Source: Limnohabitans sp.
Lineage (GTDB): Bacteria > Pseudomonadota > Gammaproteobacteria > Burkholderiales > Burkholderiaceae_C
DNA: 12,007 nucleotides
Direction: 5' to 3'
Assembly: GCA_023260735.1 (NCBI GenBank)
Contig: JALQUL010000175.1
Span: 1-12,007, forward strand
The notes beneath the pieces are model-generated. The model had not been told where the DNA came from. It saw only the letters and a program-made list of their open reading frames with translations, and searched no databases. The translations under genes were made by a program, and so were the position numbers. Positions 1 through 6,804 of this stretch are shown piece after piece. Each line of letters opens with the position of its first letter. The stretch's first letter is position 1.

Positions 1-1471
1 GACTGCGCATTTGAGATCGCGTGATAAAGGCCATCATGATAAAAGTGAAAATTAATAAGGCCCACCAAACCAATGATGGTGATGGCTGAAACAGCCCTAC
101 TGTTTCGGAGTGATGACTGTTAGTGTTTTCGTTATGAGTCATTGAGCCAACACTAGGAGCGATTTTTTCAATTTCTGCTAAGGGAATATTGTTTTCATCG
201 CCTGCAATATAATTAGGAATAATATGCTTAATATTATTAAATGAATCGTGCTTATTCGCTAAACCCACAGCTAAAGCATATGGCTCTTGACCGGTTGCCA
301 AAAAAATAAGTTCTACAGGAGTAAAAATCACCTCAATTTTAGGCATTAATGTCAAATCATTTTTTGCTTGATTTTGTGGATTGATAAGTTCAATTCTAAA
401 TGCCTCATAAGCATTGGGGCTTATTTTTAACTCGTTAGAGATTGGGTTTACCTGATGATTGCTATAAGGCAAAATGGTGGTTTGCCCTAGCGCTTGCCAA
501 TGAGAGGAGTCTTTTTGTTGCGCCCATAATTGAACTGTCATGGGTGCTACCCCCGATAATACAGTGAGTAACAAACCCGAAATGCTTGCGCTATAGGGGT
601 TATGTGCAATCCATGCCTTACTCACAATATCTTTATCGACTTTGAGCTCTGTGGTTTGACGAGTCGCCTGTGTTTTTATACTGGTTAATTCTAAATAGGC
701 TTTTTTAAACACCACCGGTACTGCCACACCATTTGAGTTGGTCCATACCAAGCGTAAATATTGATCTTTGAGTTGCACCAGTTCAAGGTCAATTCGGCTA
801 AGCGGGGTATGGTCTATGCTAGGCCTTATGGGCTTGACTTCAATATTTTGGTATAAAACGGTATCGGCAATTGTGCGCCAAGACATTAAATCGTGACTTG
901 CTTGCAAATGGAAATGAATGGCTTGTTGCTCGGGTAGCACCACTTGAAACACAAAAGACTCTAAGTTGCTACTAATATTGCGAGTATCAAATACTACCCC
1001 CATATCTACCTTAGCTCCAGACAAAGGCGTTTGTGTGCCGTTGGGGCTCACTAAACGGGCCGTGCTTATTCCATTTTTTTCAAGTATTTCAAGCTTCATG
1101 CCCTCGAAGGATTGTGAAGTACGCCCCTTCACAAGAATCGGTTTTAAATCAATAGTTGCTTGACCAATACCCTTTTTGTTTGGTTTTGAACTCAATAATG
1201 CAGAGTCCATTTTTTGACCCTTGTGGTCAATTACATAGACATCATTAAGCAGTTTGTTTTGTGAAGACATTAACACATCACTGTTTAACTCGACTCTTTG
1301 CAAATTACTTTTGCTGTTAATTAGCAGGCCAAAATTTTGCGTTACAAAGGACAACTGAGGCGGGGGTAAATCTATGGAGGTGGTCGTAGTAGCACCTGCT
1401 ATTAAAGCAACAGAGGGGTTTACTATCAAGATGAAGAGTATCATCAGGATTTTATTGAGACTTTTTGTCAT
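1..1471 (-). CDS. DUF3999 family membrane-anchored protein, C-terminus cut by window edge
   Basis: An open frame runs from ATG at 1471 to the left edge with no stop: 490 residues are visible. I translated it codon by codon and found no interruption. Residues 1 to about 24 form a signal peptide or N-terminal helix (basic MTKSLNK, then a hydrophobic run). The long middle part looks like an exported beta-rich domain, with an aromatic segment SHDLMSW at 192-198. Residues 387-403 (ELIFLATGQEPYALAVG) match the conserved FLA.G..PY.LA.G signature I recognise from DUF3999. Residues 466-483 form a C-terminal membrane helix, so little of the protein is likely missing. DUF3999 proteins have no established biochemical function and often neighbour a DUF2339 multi-pass membrane protein. 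Here 388 bp without a gene lies upstream, so any DUF2339 partner would be downstream, outside the window. No strong ribosome binding site precedes the ATG. The family call is by recognition, not by search. Confidence 0.8.
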   Translation of the reverse strand, partial: MTKSLNKILMILFILIVNPSVALIAGATTTTSIDLPPPQLSFVTQNFGLLINSKSNLQRVELNSDVLMSSQNKLLNDVYVIDHKGQKMDSALLSSKPNKKGIGQATIDLKPILVKGRTSQSFEGMKLEILEKNGISTARLVSPNGTQTPLSGAKVDMGVVFDTRNISSNLESFVFQVVLPEQQAIHFHLQASHDLMSWRTIADTVLYQNIEVKPIRPSIDHTPLSRIDLELVQLKDQYLRLVWTNSNGVAVPVVFKKAYLELTSIKTQATRQTTELKVDKDIVSKAWIAHNPYSASISGLLLTVLSGVAPMTVQLWAQQKDSSHWQALGQTTILPYSNHQVNPISNELKISPNAYEAFRIELINPQNQAKNDLTLMPKIEVIFTPVELIFLATGQEPYALAVGLANKHDSFNNIKHIIPNYIAGDENNIPLAEIEKIAPSVGSMTHNENTNSHHSETVGLFQPSPSLVWWALLIFTFIMMAFITRSQMRS

Positions 1472-1859
1472 TCAAATATCAGCATAAAATCCGAGTTTTT
1501 AATTGACTCAACCAAAAATAGTGGAGTCTTGTGAAGCGATTATTCACTAATAAAACTCGCTTTTACTTACAAGCCTTCGCTATTGCTAACTCCCCTGAAG
1601 AATTCGCTCATTTTTTGATATTTTTTATGCTTAAAGAGCTATTTTTTTAATAGTAAAAGTGTTGTCTTCATCATGAAATTTAATACATTTTTTACTTATT
1701 TGAACGGCTTATTCAGCTCTATCTAACACGGTTAGTGCCAGATGCCCACATTTGTTCATGTTTTTCTATGAAATCCTATTGAATTGGACAGTGATTGTTT
1801 ACAATTCATTTTCTAGCAGAACCAATCTTTGCTATTAACATTTTGAACCCCCCTACTAA
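1472..1859. other. Intergenic region between divergent genes, AT-rich, no gene seen
   Basis: This 388-bp stretch separates the divergent DUF3999 gene and the small membrane protein gene, so it should hold promoters for both. It is strongly AT-rich with several T-runs. Two small inverted repeats share bases and so exclude each other: GTGAA (1531-1535) with TTCAC (1543-1547), and AAGCGA (1534-1539) with TCGCTT (1557-1562). They could be an operator or a leader structure, but their short stems make chance pairing plausible in such DNA. The only notable ORF is a 17-codon frame at 1673-1726 without a ribosome binding site. I see no tRNA, repeat array or mobile element remnant. Confidence 0.6.
1779..1805 (+). 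promoter_or_regulatory. Candidate sigma70 promoter for the 93-aa membrane protein
   Basis: TTGAAT (1779-1784) and TACAAT (1800-1805) resemble -35 and -10 boxes, with a 15-bp spacer that is shorter than the usual 16-18. A start near 1812 would give a leader of about 48 nt before the ATG at 1860. The -10 match is good and the spacing weak. In AT-rich DNA such matches arise by chance, so this is tentative. Confidence 0.3.
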
Positions 1860-2141
1860 ATGAAATATCAAGTCAGTTATATCTCCCCTGTAAAGGCCGG
1901 AAAGGTGGTGGCTGCAGCGTCTTTTGTTGTCACATTGTTTTTTACGATTATTACGGTTGTTACTTTGTTATGGAATGCGGAAAAAGAACCTACTTACAAT
2001 GTATGGTACCTATTTTTTGTACCCTTTTTTAATGCTCTTTTTAGCTTTATTTTCGGCTGGGTTACCGCTTTTGTGTACAACATTGTCGCTAAGCGTGTAG
2101 GTGGTTTTGAACTTACCTTGCAAGAACCTCCACAAGGCTAG
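1860..2141 (+). CDS. Small two-helix membrane protein, DUF3566-like
   Basis: A 93-residue protein with two predicted membrane helices, roughly residues 12-37 and 48-73, joined by a short charged loop (EKEPTYN). The C-terminal segment YNIVAKRVGGFEL (73-85) resembles the 'YN-vA+-vGG-E-' ending I associate with small DUF3566-type membrane proteins; that assignment is from memory and modest. Function is unknown. The start is fixed from upstream because an in-frame TAA (1857-1859) directly precedes the ATG. No Shine-Dalgarno-like sequence is evident; the bases before the start are a C-run. A strong intrinsic terminator follows 55 bp after the stop, so it looks like a single-gene unit. The MFS gene downstream is on the same strand but lies beyond that terminator. 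Confidence 0.75.
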   Translation: MKYQVSYISPVKAGKVVAAASFVVTLFFTIITVVTLLWNAEKEPTYNVWYLFFVPFFNALFSFIFGWVTAFVYNIVAKRVGGFELTLQEPPQG

Positions 2142-2196
2142 TACACTTAGCTTTTGGGAACTCGTTTAATTTAAAATTCGAGTCACCTCCCCTCCC

Positions 2197-2224
2197 AAAA
2201 ACGATCATTTTTGATCGTTTTTTT
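2197..2224 (+). terminator. Rho-independent terminator
   Basis: AAAAACGATCA (2197-2207) and TGATCGTTTTT (2212-2222) form an 11-bp perfect stem around a TTTT loop. The right arm runs into seven Ts (2218-2224). It ends the unit containing the 93-aa membrane protein gene. The left A-run also makes it potentially bidirectional. It lies only 24 bp before the MFS start codon. Confidence 0.88.
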
Positions 2225-2248
2225 ATTTTCTAGGCTATTTTTTTACAC

Positions 2249-3550
2249 ATGAAACTCAAGGACTTTTTATCAGGTATTCCCTATGCTGGATGGGTTGTTA
2301 TCTATACCGCTTTGTGCTGGGGTATGTTCGCCTCCATATTAGGTGTGGTAACACCTGAGCTAAAAAAAGAATTGGGGAATTTTCAGGATATGGGTTTGCT
2401 AATGGCGGTGTGGGCTGCAGGAAGTGTGGTGGGAGCGATTCAAGGTGGACGTTTAGCTGGAAAATTTTCTGCTCGACCTTTGTTCATTAGTTACATGTCG
2501 TTTACCGCTTTAGCACTCCTGATTATTGTGGTAGCACAGCATTTTTGGCTGGTTGCTTTTGGCTTTTTTGTTGCCTCTTTTTTTGAAGCAGCCCTTCTCA
2601 CCTTAGGCCATGGAATTTTAGCTATGGTGTATCAAAACCCAATGGCAAGAGCCAGAACGCTTAGCTTAGTCGATGTCGCCTATAGCTCGGGTCATTTGTT
2701 AACGCCCACTATTGTGATTACAGTGTTGCAGTTCAATAGCGATTGGCGCTTTCCTTACCAATTATTTTTTATTCCTTTGGCGATTGCTTTATTAGCTTTT
2801 TATCCCCAAAAATATTTTACCAACCAAGCCACTGGCTTACATTCAAGCGATCATCATTCCGAAGATTTAAATCTCCACACTGCTAGCAATAGCCAAGACG
2901 CTTCTGAGTCGCCTCAAAAACCACTGTCTAATAGTTATCAACAACTACTATCTCAAGCCTCTGTACGCTGGATTATGGCTTGTGGATTCATGGCGGCCAC
3001 ACTTGAATGGGGGCCGGTTTTTTGGTCAGTTACTTTTGGCATTGAAGTGCTGGGAATTTCTGCTAATCAATCAAGGCAAGCTCTGCAGTTTTTTGTAGCA
3101 GGAATGGTGGCAGCCCGTATTTGGCAGGCGTTTTCACATTCTCAACTCTCTCTAGAGGGTAAGATGAAAATTTTATCTGCGGTTATTTTTATAGGAGTTG
3201 TACCCACACTCTTATTACCCTTTATTCCCCAGTTATGGCCTGCCACTAGTCTTACTGTTATTACCGGACTATTTTGGGGCTTTAATACTGTGTATGGTGT
3301 AGGTGTGGGTGTGTTTTTTCCTGTTTTATTAGCTTGGTTAATCGATAGAAATCAACACATGGCCTCCAAAGCTTCTGCCGTACTCATGATTAGCTTTACT
3401 ATTGGATGCCAATTTGCGGGCTTTGTAATTGGTGCCTTAAGTGATCGAATTGGTTTGAATTGGGCTTATTGCTTATTGGGCTTGGTAGCAGTTGGCTTGT
3501 TTTTTAGTGTTTTGCAACTCAAAAAATATCCCATAAGTAAAACTGGCTAA
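2249..3550 (+). CDS. Major facilitator superfamily (MFS) transporter
   Basis: A 433-residue inner-membrane protein with about twelve hydrophobic helices in two bundles: roughly residues 12-32, 48-66, 77-97, 100-122, 145-161, 168-187, then 239-258, 273-292, 306-326, 340-364, 372-392 and 400-422. The loop between helices 2 and 3, GGRLAGKFSARP (66-77), sits where MFS motif A (GxLaDrxGrr-like) belongs, and DRIGLNW (399-405) resembles the matching motif in the second half. The central cytoplasmic loop (188-238) is hydrophilic and rich in Ser, Asn, Gln and His. Length and layout fit a secondary transporter driven by an ion gradient. The substrate cannot be read from sequence. The start has only a weak TAGG 14 nt upstream, and no earlier in-frame start exists. 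A two-component system follows 132 bp downstream and could control it, but this is not shown. Confidence 0.88.
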   Translation: MKLKDFLSGIPYAGWVVIYTALCWGMFASILGVVTPELKKELGNFQDMGLLMAVWAAGSVVGAIQGGRLAGKFSARPLFISYMSFTALALLIIVVAQHFWLVAFGFFVASFFEAALLTLGHGILAMVYQNPMARARTLSLVDVAYSSGHLLTPTIVITVLQFNSDWRFPYQLFFIPLAIALLAFYPQKYFTNQATGLHSSDHHSEDLNLHTASNSQDASESPQKPLSNSYQQLLSQASVRWIMACGFMAATLEWGPVFWSVTFGIEVLGISANQSRQALQFFVAGMVAARIWQAFSHSQLSLEGKMKILSAVIFIGVVPTLLLPFIPQLWPATSLTVITGLFWGFNTVYGVGVGVFFPVLLAWLIDRNQHMASKASAVLMISFTIGCQFAGFVIGALSDRIGLNWAYCLLGLVAVGLFFSVLQLKKYPISKTG

Positions 3551-3594
3551 GCATACGCCCTTTATTTTTAATTAACAGTTCAGGTCTATATTGA

Positions 3595-3623
3595 TTGGAA
3601 TACGCAAAGGTCTGAGCTAAAAT
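3595..3623 (+). promoter_or_regulatory. Probable sigma70 promoter of the two-component operon
   Basis: TTGGAA (3595-3600) and TAAAAT (3618-3623) are separated by exactly 17 bp, a good sigma70-type arrangement. Transcription would start near 3630, giving a leader of about 53 nt before the ATG at 3683. It lies in the gap between the MFS stop and the response regulator gene, so the regulator-kinase pair probably has its own transcription. The -10 box overlaps no coding sequence. Confidence 0.5.
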
Positions 3624-3669
3624 CCTTTCATCCAAATTTGCTATTAATAGCCAGTAAAAAAAATTATAC

Positions 3670-3673
3670 GGAG
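3670..3673 (+). promoter_or_regulatory. Ribosome binding site that decides the response regulator start
   Basis: GGAG at 3670-3673 lies 9 nt before the ATG at 3683. The open frame extends back to a TTG at 3638, but that would add 15 unconserved residues and place this site inside the gene. The ATG at 3683 starts directly at MRLLIAEDD, the normal beginning of a receiver domain. Confidence 0.75.
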
Positions 3674-3682
3674 ACACAACTC

Positions 3683-4357
3683 ATGCGTTTACTCATTGCT
3701 GAAGATGATCAAGTATTAGCAGATGGATTATTAAGAACTCTACGTAGTTCTGGTGCGGCAGTCGATCATGTGGCAGATGGTGCACAAGCCGATGCCGCTC
3801 TAATGACCAATACCGAATTCGATTTATTAATTCTTGATCTTGGACTCCCCCGAATGCATGGTTTAGAGGTGTTACGCCGATTACGTGCCCGTGGCTCCAA
3901 ACTACCCGTGTTAATTTTAACGGCAGCCGACAGTATTGAAGAGCGTGTGAAGGGCCTCGATTTTGGTGCCGATGACTACATGGCCAAACCTTTTAGTTTG
4001 CAAGAACTAGAAGCAAGGGTAAGGGCTTTGACCAGGCGAGGTATGGGTGGCACTACCAATTTAATTAAACACGGCCCGCTTGAATATGATCAAGGTGGCA
4101 GAGTGGCTAGCATTGAGGGCAAAATGATTGATCTTTCTGCCCGCGAACTTGGTTTGCTTGAGGTTTTGTTGCAACGCACTGGTCGTTTAGTCAGCAAAGA
4201 TCAATTAGTTGAGCGTTTATGCGAATGGGGCGAAGAGGTCAGCAACAATGCCATTGAAGTGTATATTCACCGCTTACGCAAAAAAATTGAAAAAGGACCT
4301 ATTCGTATTGTGACAGTGCGTGGCCTGGGTTATTGCCTAGAAAAAATTAACGCTTAA
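3683..4357 (+). CDS. OmpR-family response regulator (TctD/QseB-like)
   Basis: A 224-residue cytoplasmic transcription regulator. The receiver domain (about 1-115) has the acidic pocket E7/D8/D9, the phosphoacceptor D52 in LDLGLP, the switch residue T80 and the conserved K102 in AKPF. The C-terminal winged-helix DNA-binding domain (about 128-222) contains LSARELGLLEVL, the recognition region with NAIEVYIHRLRKKI, and the terminal VRGLGYCLE hairpin typical of OmpR/PhoB members. It should be phosphorylated by the sensor kinase encoded 30 bp downstream, then bind promoter DNA. The short loop and overall sequence resemble the TctD/QseB branch common in betaproteobacteria; the precise paralogue and target genes cannot be told. 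A promoter at 3595-3623 and a GGAG site support independent expression with the kinase gene. Confidence 0.93.
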   Translation: MRLLIAEDDQVLADGLLRTLRSSGAAVDHVADGAQADAALMTNTEFDLLILDLGLPRMHGLEVLRRLRARGSKLPVLILTAADSIEERVKGLDFGADDYMAKPFSLQELEARVRALTRRGMGGTTNLIKHGPLEYDQGGRVASIEGKMIDLSARELGLLEVLLQRTGRLVSKDQLVERLCEWGEEVSNNAIEVYIHRLRKKIEKGPIRIVTVRGLGYCLEKINA

Positions 4358-4368
4358 ACGGCGTTTTT
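4349..4368 (+). other. Small hairpin with T-run in the regulator-kinase gap
   Basis: AACGC (4349-4353) and GCGTT (4361-4365) can pair around a 7-nt loop, followed by a run of five Ts (4364-4368). It overlaps the response regulator stop codon. The 5-bp stem is weak, so it is at most a partial terminator or processing site that could lower kinase relative to regulator expression. It may be chance. Confidence 0.3.
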
Positions 4369-4387
4369 ATTCAAGGTCATTTTTATT

Positions 4388-5860
4388 GTGTCTGAAACCA
4401 AACGAGAACAAAGATCACTTTTTGGCGAAATTCTTGATTGGATGTTAACGCCTTTGCTTTTGTTATGGCCCGCAAGTTTGGTTTTAACTTGGTTGGTCGC
4501 ACAAAGTATTGCCGATAAACCCTTCGATAGGGGCCTTGAATATAACGTACAGGCTCTTGCACAGTTGGTGAGTTTGGTCGATAGCAGGCAAGTGCAGTTT
4601 AATTTACCTCAGCCGGCTAGGCAGCTATTACGTGCCGATGAAGCGGATCAAATTTATTATCAAGTTTTGGGTTTAAAAGGCGAGTTAATTAGTGGCGATA
4701 AAGATATGCCCTTGCCTACTGAAGGTACTAAAGGTGAATTTGGCGAGACTTTTTTGCGTGAAGACGAAATGCGTGGACTCAAGGTGCGAGTGGCAGCGAC
4801 TTGGGTCGATTTAGGTTTAACAAACGGTCAAAAAGTTTTGGTTCAAGTCGCTGAAACCCGAGAAAAAAGATCCGTGCTCGCCACTGAAATTATCAAGGGG
4901 GTTATGTTGCCTCAATTTGTGATTTTACCCTTGGCGGTTTTATTAGTGTGGTTGGCATTGGTTAGAGGCATTAAGCCCTTACATCAACTCGAAAGCCGCA
5001 TTCGAGCCAGAAAACCCGATGATTTAAGCCCACTCGACGACAGCACAGTACCTCAAGAAGTAGCACCAGTGGTTTCGGCTGTAAATGATTTGCTTGACCG
5101 ATTAAAAGACTCGATTGCAACTCAAAAACGTTTTTTAGCAGACGCTGCACATCAATTAAAAACCCCTCTAGCAGGTCTTAGAATGCAGGCGGACTTAGCT
5201 TTGCGTGCGAACGCTAGCGAGCAAGATTTAAAATTATCTTTGCAACAAATTGGTCGCTCTAGTGTGAGAGCTACCCATACAGTGAATCAATTATTGTCTT
5301 TGGCAAGAGCCGAAAGTGGTGCGGTTACCAATCAATTATGTGACTTGGCCGATTTAGTCATTGAAGTGGTGCAAGACTCAGTACCCAAAGCACTTGATCG
5401 AAAAATTGACTTGGGCTACGAAGGCGTAGAACCTGATGACCCAAATGGTAAGTTAATGGGCAACCCCACCTTGCTTAAAGAGTTAACTCGTAATTTAGTC
5501 GATAACGCGATTCATTATTCACCCACCAACGGCAGTCATATTGGTGTGGTCACGGTAAGGCTGTTATTGGATAAATTCAGCCACACCATTGTGTTGCAAG
5601 TGGAAGATAATGGGCCAGGTATTCCTGAATCGGAACGAGAACTGGTTTTACAACCGTTTTACCGAGCTTTAGGAACCAATGCCGACGGATCGGGTTTGGG
5701 CTTGGCGATTGTTCAGGAGATTGCACAAAAACATTCCGCCACTTTGACGATTGAGGCAGCTAGCAATAACTTTTTCCATCCTGGCTCTATTTTTAGCGTG
5801 CGATTTCACACTTTAGCAGCAGAACAAGTTCAATCTATTACAGGCTCCCCATCGGTATAA
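4388..5860 (+). CDS. Membrane sensor histidine kinase (TctE/QseC-like, 2CSK N-terminus)
   Basis: A 490-residue inner-membrane kinase. The N-terminus (LFGEILDWMLTPLLLLWP, from residue 11) is the hallmark of the two-component sensor N-terminal family seen in TctE-like kinases. Membrane helices lie near 18-40 and 172-193, enclosing a periplasmic sensor of about 130 residues. A short HAMP-like linker follows (about 194-245), then the dimerisation domain with phospho-acceptor H255 in AAHQLKTP. The ATPase domain has the N box NLVDNA (369-374), G1 DNGPG (407-411) and G2 GSGLGLA (434-440); all catalytic motifs are intact. Translation starts at GTG 4388, with AAGG (4373-4376) 11 nt before it. It is co-transcribed with the response regulator and ends 23 bp from the convergent SPOR-like gene. 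In relatives the signal is often a carboxylate or another small molecule; here it is unknown. Confidence 0.93.
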   Translation: MSETKREQRSLFGEILDWMLTPLLLLWPASLVLTWLVAQSIADKPFDRGLEYNVQALAQLVSLVDSRQVQFNLPQPARQLLRADEADQIYYQVLGLKGELISGDKDMPLPTEGTKGEFGETFLREDEMRGLKVRVAATWVDLGLTNGQKVLVQVAETREKRSVLATEIIKGVMLPQFVILPLAVLLVWLALVRGIKPLHQLESRIRARKPDDLSPLDDSTVPQEVAPVVSAVNDLLDRLKDSIATQKRFLADAAHQLKTPLAGLRMQADLALRANASEQDLKLSLQQIGRSSVRATHTVNQLLSLARAESGAVTNQLCDLADLVIEVVQDSVPKALDRKIDLGYEGVEPDDPNGKLMGNPTLLKELTRNLVDNAIHYSPTNGSHIGVVTVRLLLDKFSHTIVLQVEDNGPGIPESERELVLQPFYRALGTNADGSGLGLAIVQEIAQKHSATLTIEAASNNFFHPGSIFSVRFHTLAAEQVQSITGSPSV

Positions 5861-5883
5861 CCAGAATGAACCTCATCAGTTTA

Positions 5884-6792
5884 TTACCGTGGGGTGTTGC
5901 GATCGCAAGCACCCAACCAATAGCCAGGTAATTTTTCTTTTAAATCCTCTAATTCTGGCTTCAATGCTTTACTTAATTTGGGAATGACCAACACCGAATT
6001 AGGTTGACGAGTGTCATCCTCTACTACTTTAGCAGTTCTAATGCCAAAACGAATCATTGATCTTTTTGCATCATTGGCTTTTTCTTCGCTATCAAAACTT
6101 GCTAAAACAAAACCAGGTTGTAATTTTGGATTTTTAACAATTTCATAATCTACCCCTCGGGCCTTTAGCTCTTGTTCTTTTTTAGCAAAATCTTTTTTAT
6201 CTGGATATTTACCCATATATACCAACCAACCAGAAGGTACTTTTAATTGGCTTATTTTCCAGCTATTGGCTGGGAATTTTTTCTGCAAAATTGTTTTAAC
6301 TTGTGCGACTTGTTTCCCTGTTAACAAGGCCGATTGTTGACAACTAAATTGACCGACATTGTTGTCTTCGCTAACTTCTTTGTTTTTAACTGGAGTTACA
6401 CTTGCGACGGTGGTACTGGCAACGCTTAACACTGGCTCTGGTACTGGTACTGGTATTGGCGCTGGGGTTGTTGGGCTTGTTAATGCAGCGGCCTGATTGC
6501 TACTCACCTGAATAGCGGATGCTGCAACGCTGGCCACATCAGTACTAGTTGCATTACTTGCATTATTGACTGCTTGATTAGCAGAGGCTACCACAACACT
6601 TTGCGGTGTAGCTGTTTTATTAAGGCCAATAATAATGTGATCGGGCTCTATTTGCCGATTGAGTCGTTCAGTTTCTAGATGCGACTTACTGCCTAGTCCT
6701 AAAGGACTTAAGAAACCTTGCGCCCAAATAAAATAAATGAGATTGGCCAATACCAAACTCATAAATACAATAAATAATGATTTTGTACGCAT
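5884..6792 (-). CDS. SPOR-like domain protein, single-pass membrane anchor
   Basis: A 302-residue protein with a short cytoplasmic start (MRTKS), one membrane helix (about 6-25), a long low-complexity linker rich in Ala, Ser, Thr, Val and Pro (about 60-135, including a PIPVPVPEP stretch), and a C-terminal region (about 148-298) that looks like a SPOR or degenerate SPOR domain. Segments WLVYMGKYPDKKDFAKKEQELKARG (from 189) and GFVLASFDSEEKANDAKRSM (from 227) show the paired pattern of a beta strand, then a helix with spaced K/E/A residues, seen in SPOR repeats. Cys151 and Cys296 flank the domain and could form a disulfide in the periplasm. SPOR domains bind denuded peptidoglycan at division sites; that role is inferred. 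The gene starts 12 bp after birA and is probably co-transcribed with it. A convincing Shine-Dalgarno site is lacking. Confidence 0.75.
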   Translation of the reverse strand: MRTKSLFIVFMSLVLANLIYFIWAQGFLSPLGLGSKSHLETERLNRQIEPDHIIIGLNKTATPQSVVVASANQAVNNASNATSTDVASVAASAIQVSSNQAAALTSPTTPAPIPVPVPEPVLSVASTTVASVTPVKNKEVSEDNNVGQFSCQQSALLTGKQVAQVKTILQKKFPANSWKISQLKVPSGWLVYMGKYPDKKDFAKKEQELKARGVDYEIVKNPKLQPGFVLASFDSEEKANDAKRSMIRFGIRTAKVVEDDTRQPNSVLVIPKLSKALKPELEDLKEKLPGYWLGACDRNTPR

Positions 6793-6804
6793 TTGACGCT
6801 TACT

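Noticed and set aside
966..1163. 65-codon plus-strand frame inside the DUF3999 gene
   Set aside because: It is opposite an uninterrupted coding frame with recognisable family motifs and has no features of its own.
1673..1726. 17-codon ORF in the large intergenic region
   Set aside because: No ribosome binding site, no recognisable peptide, and such short frames are expected by chance in AT-rich DNA.
3638..3682. TTG-started N-terminal extension of the response regulator
   Set aside because: It adds 15 residues before a receiver domain that normally begins at MRLLIAEDD, and a GGAG site fits the ATG at 3683.
6440..6475. GGTACT-like hexamer repeat in the SPOR-like gene as a mobile or regulatory repeat
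   Set aside because: It encodes the Pro/Val stretch of the linker and is explained by that low-complexity coding sequence.
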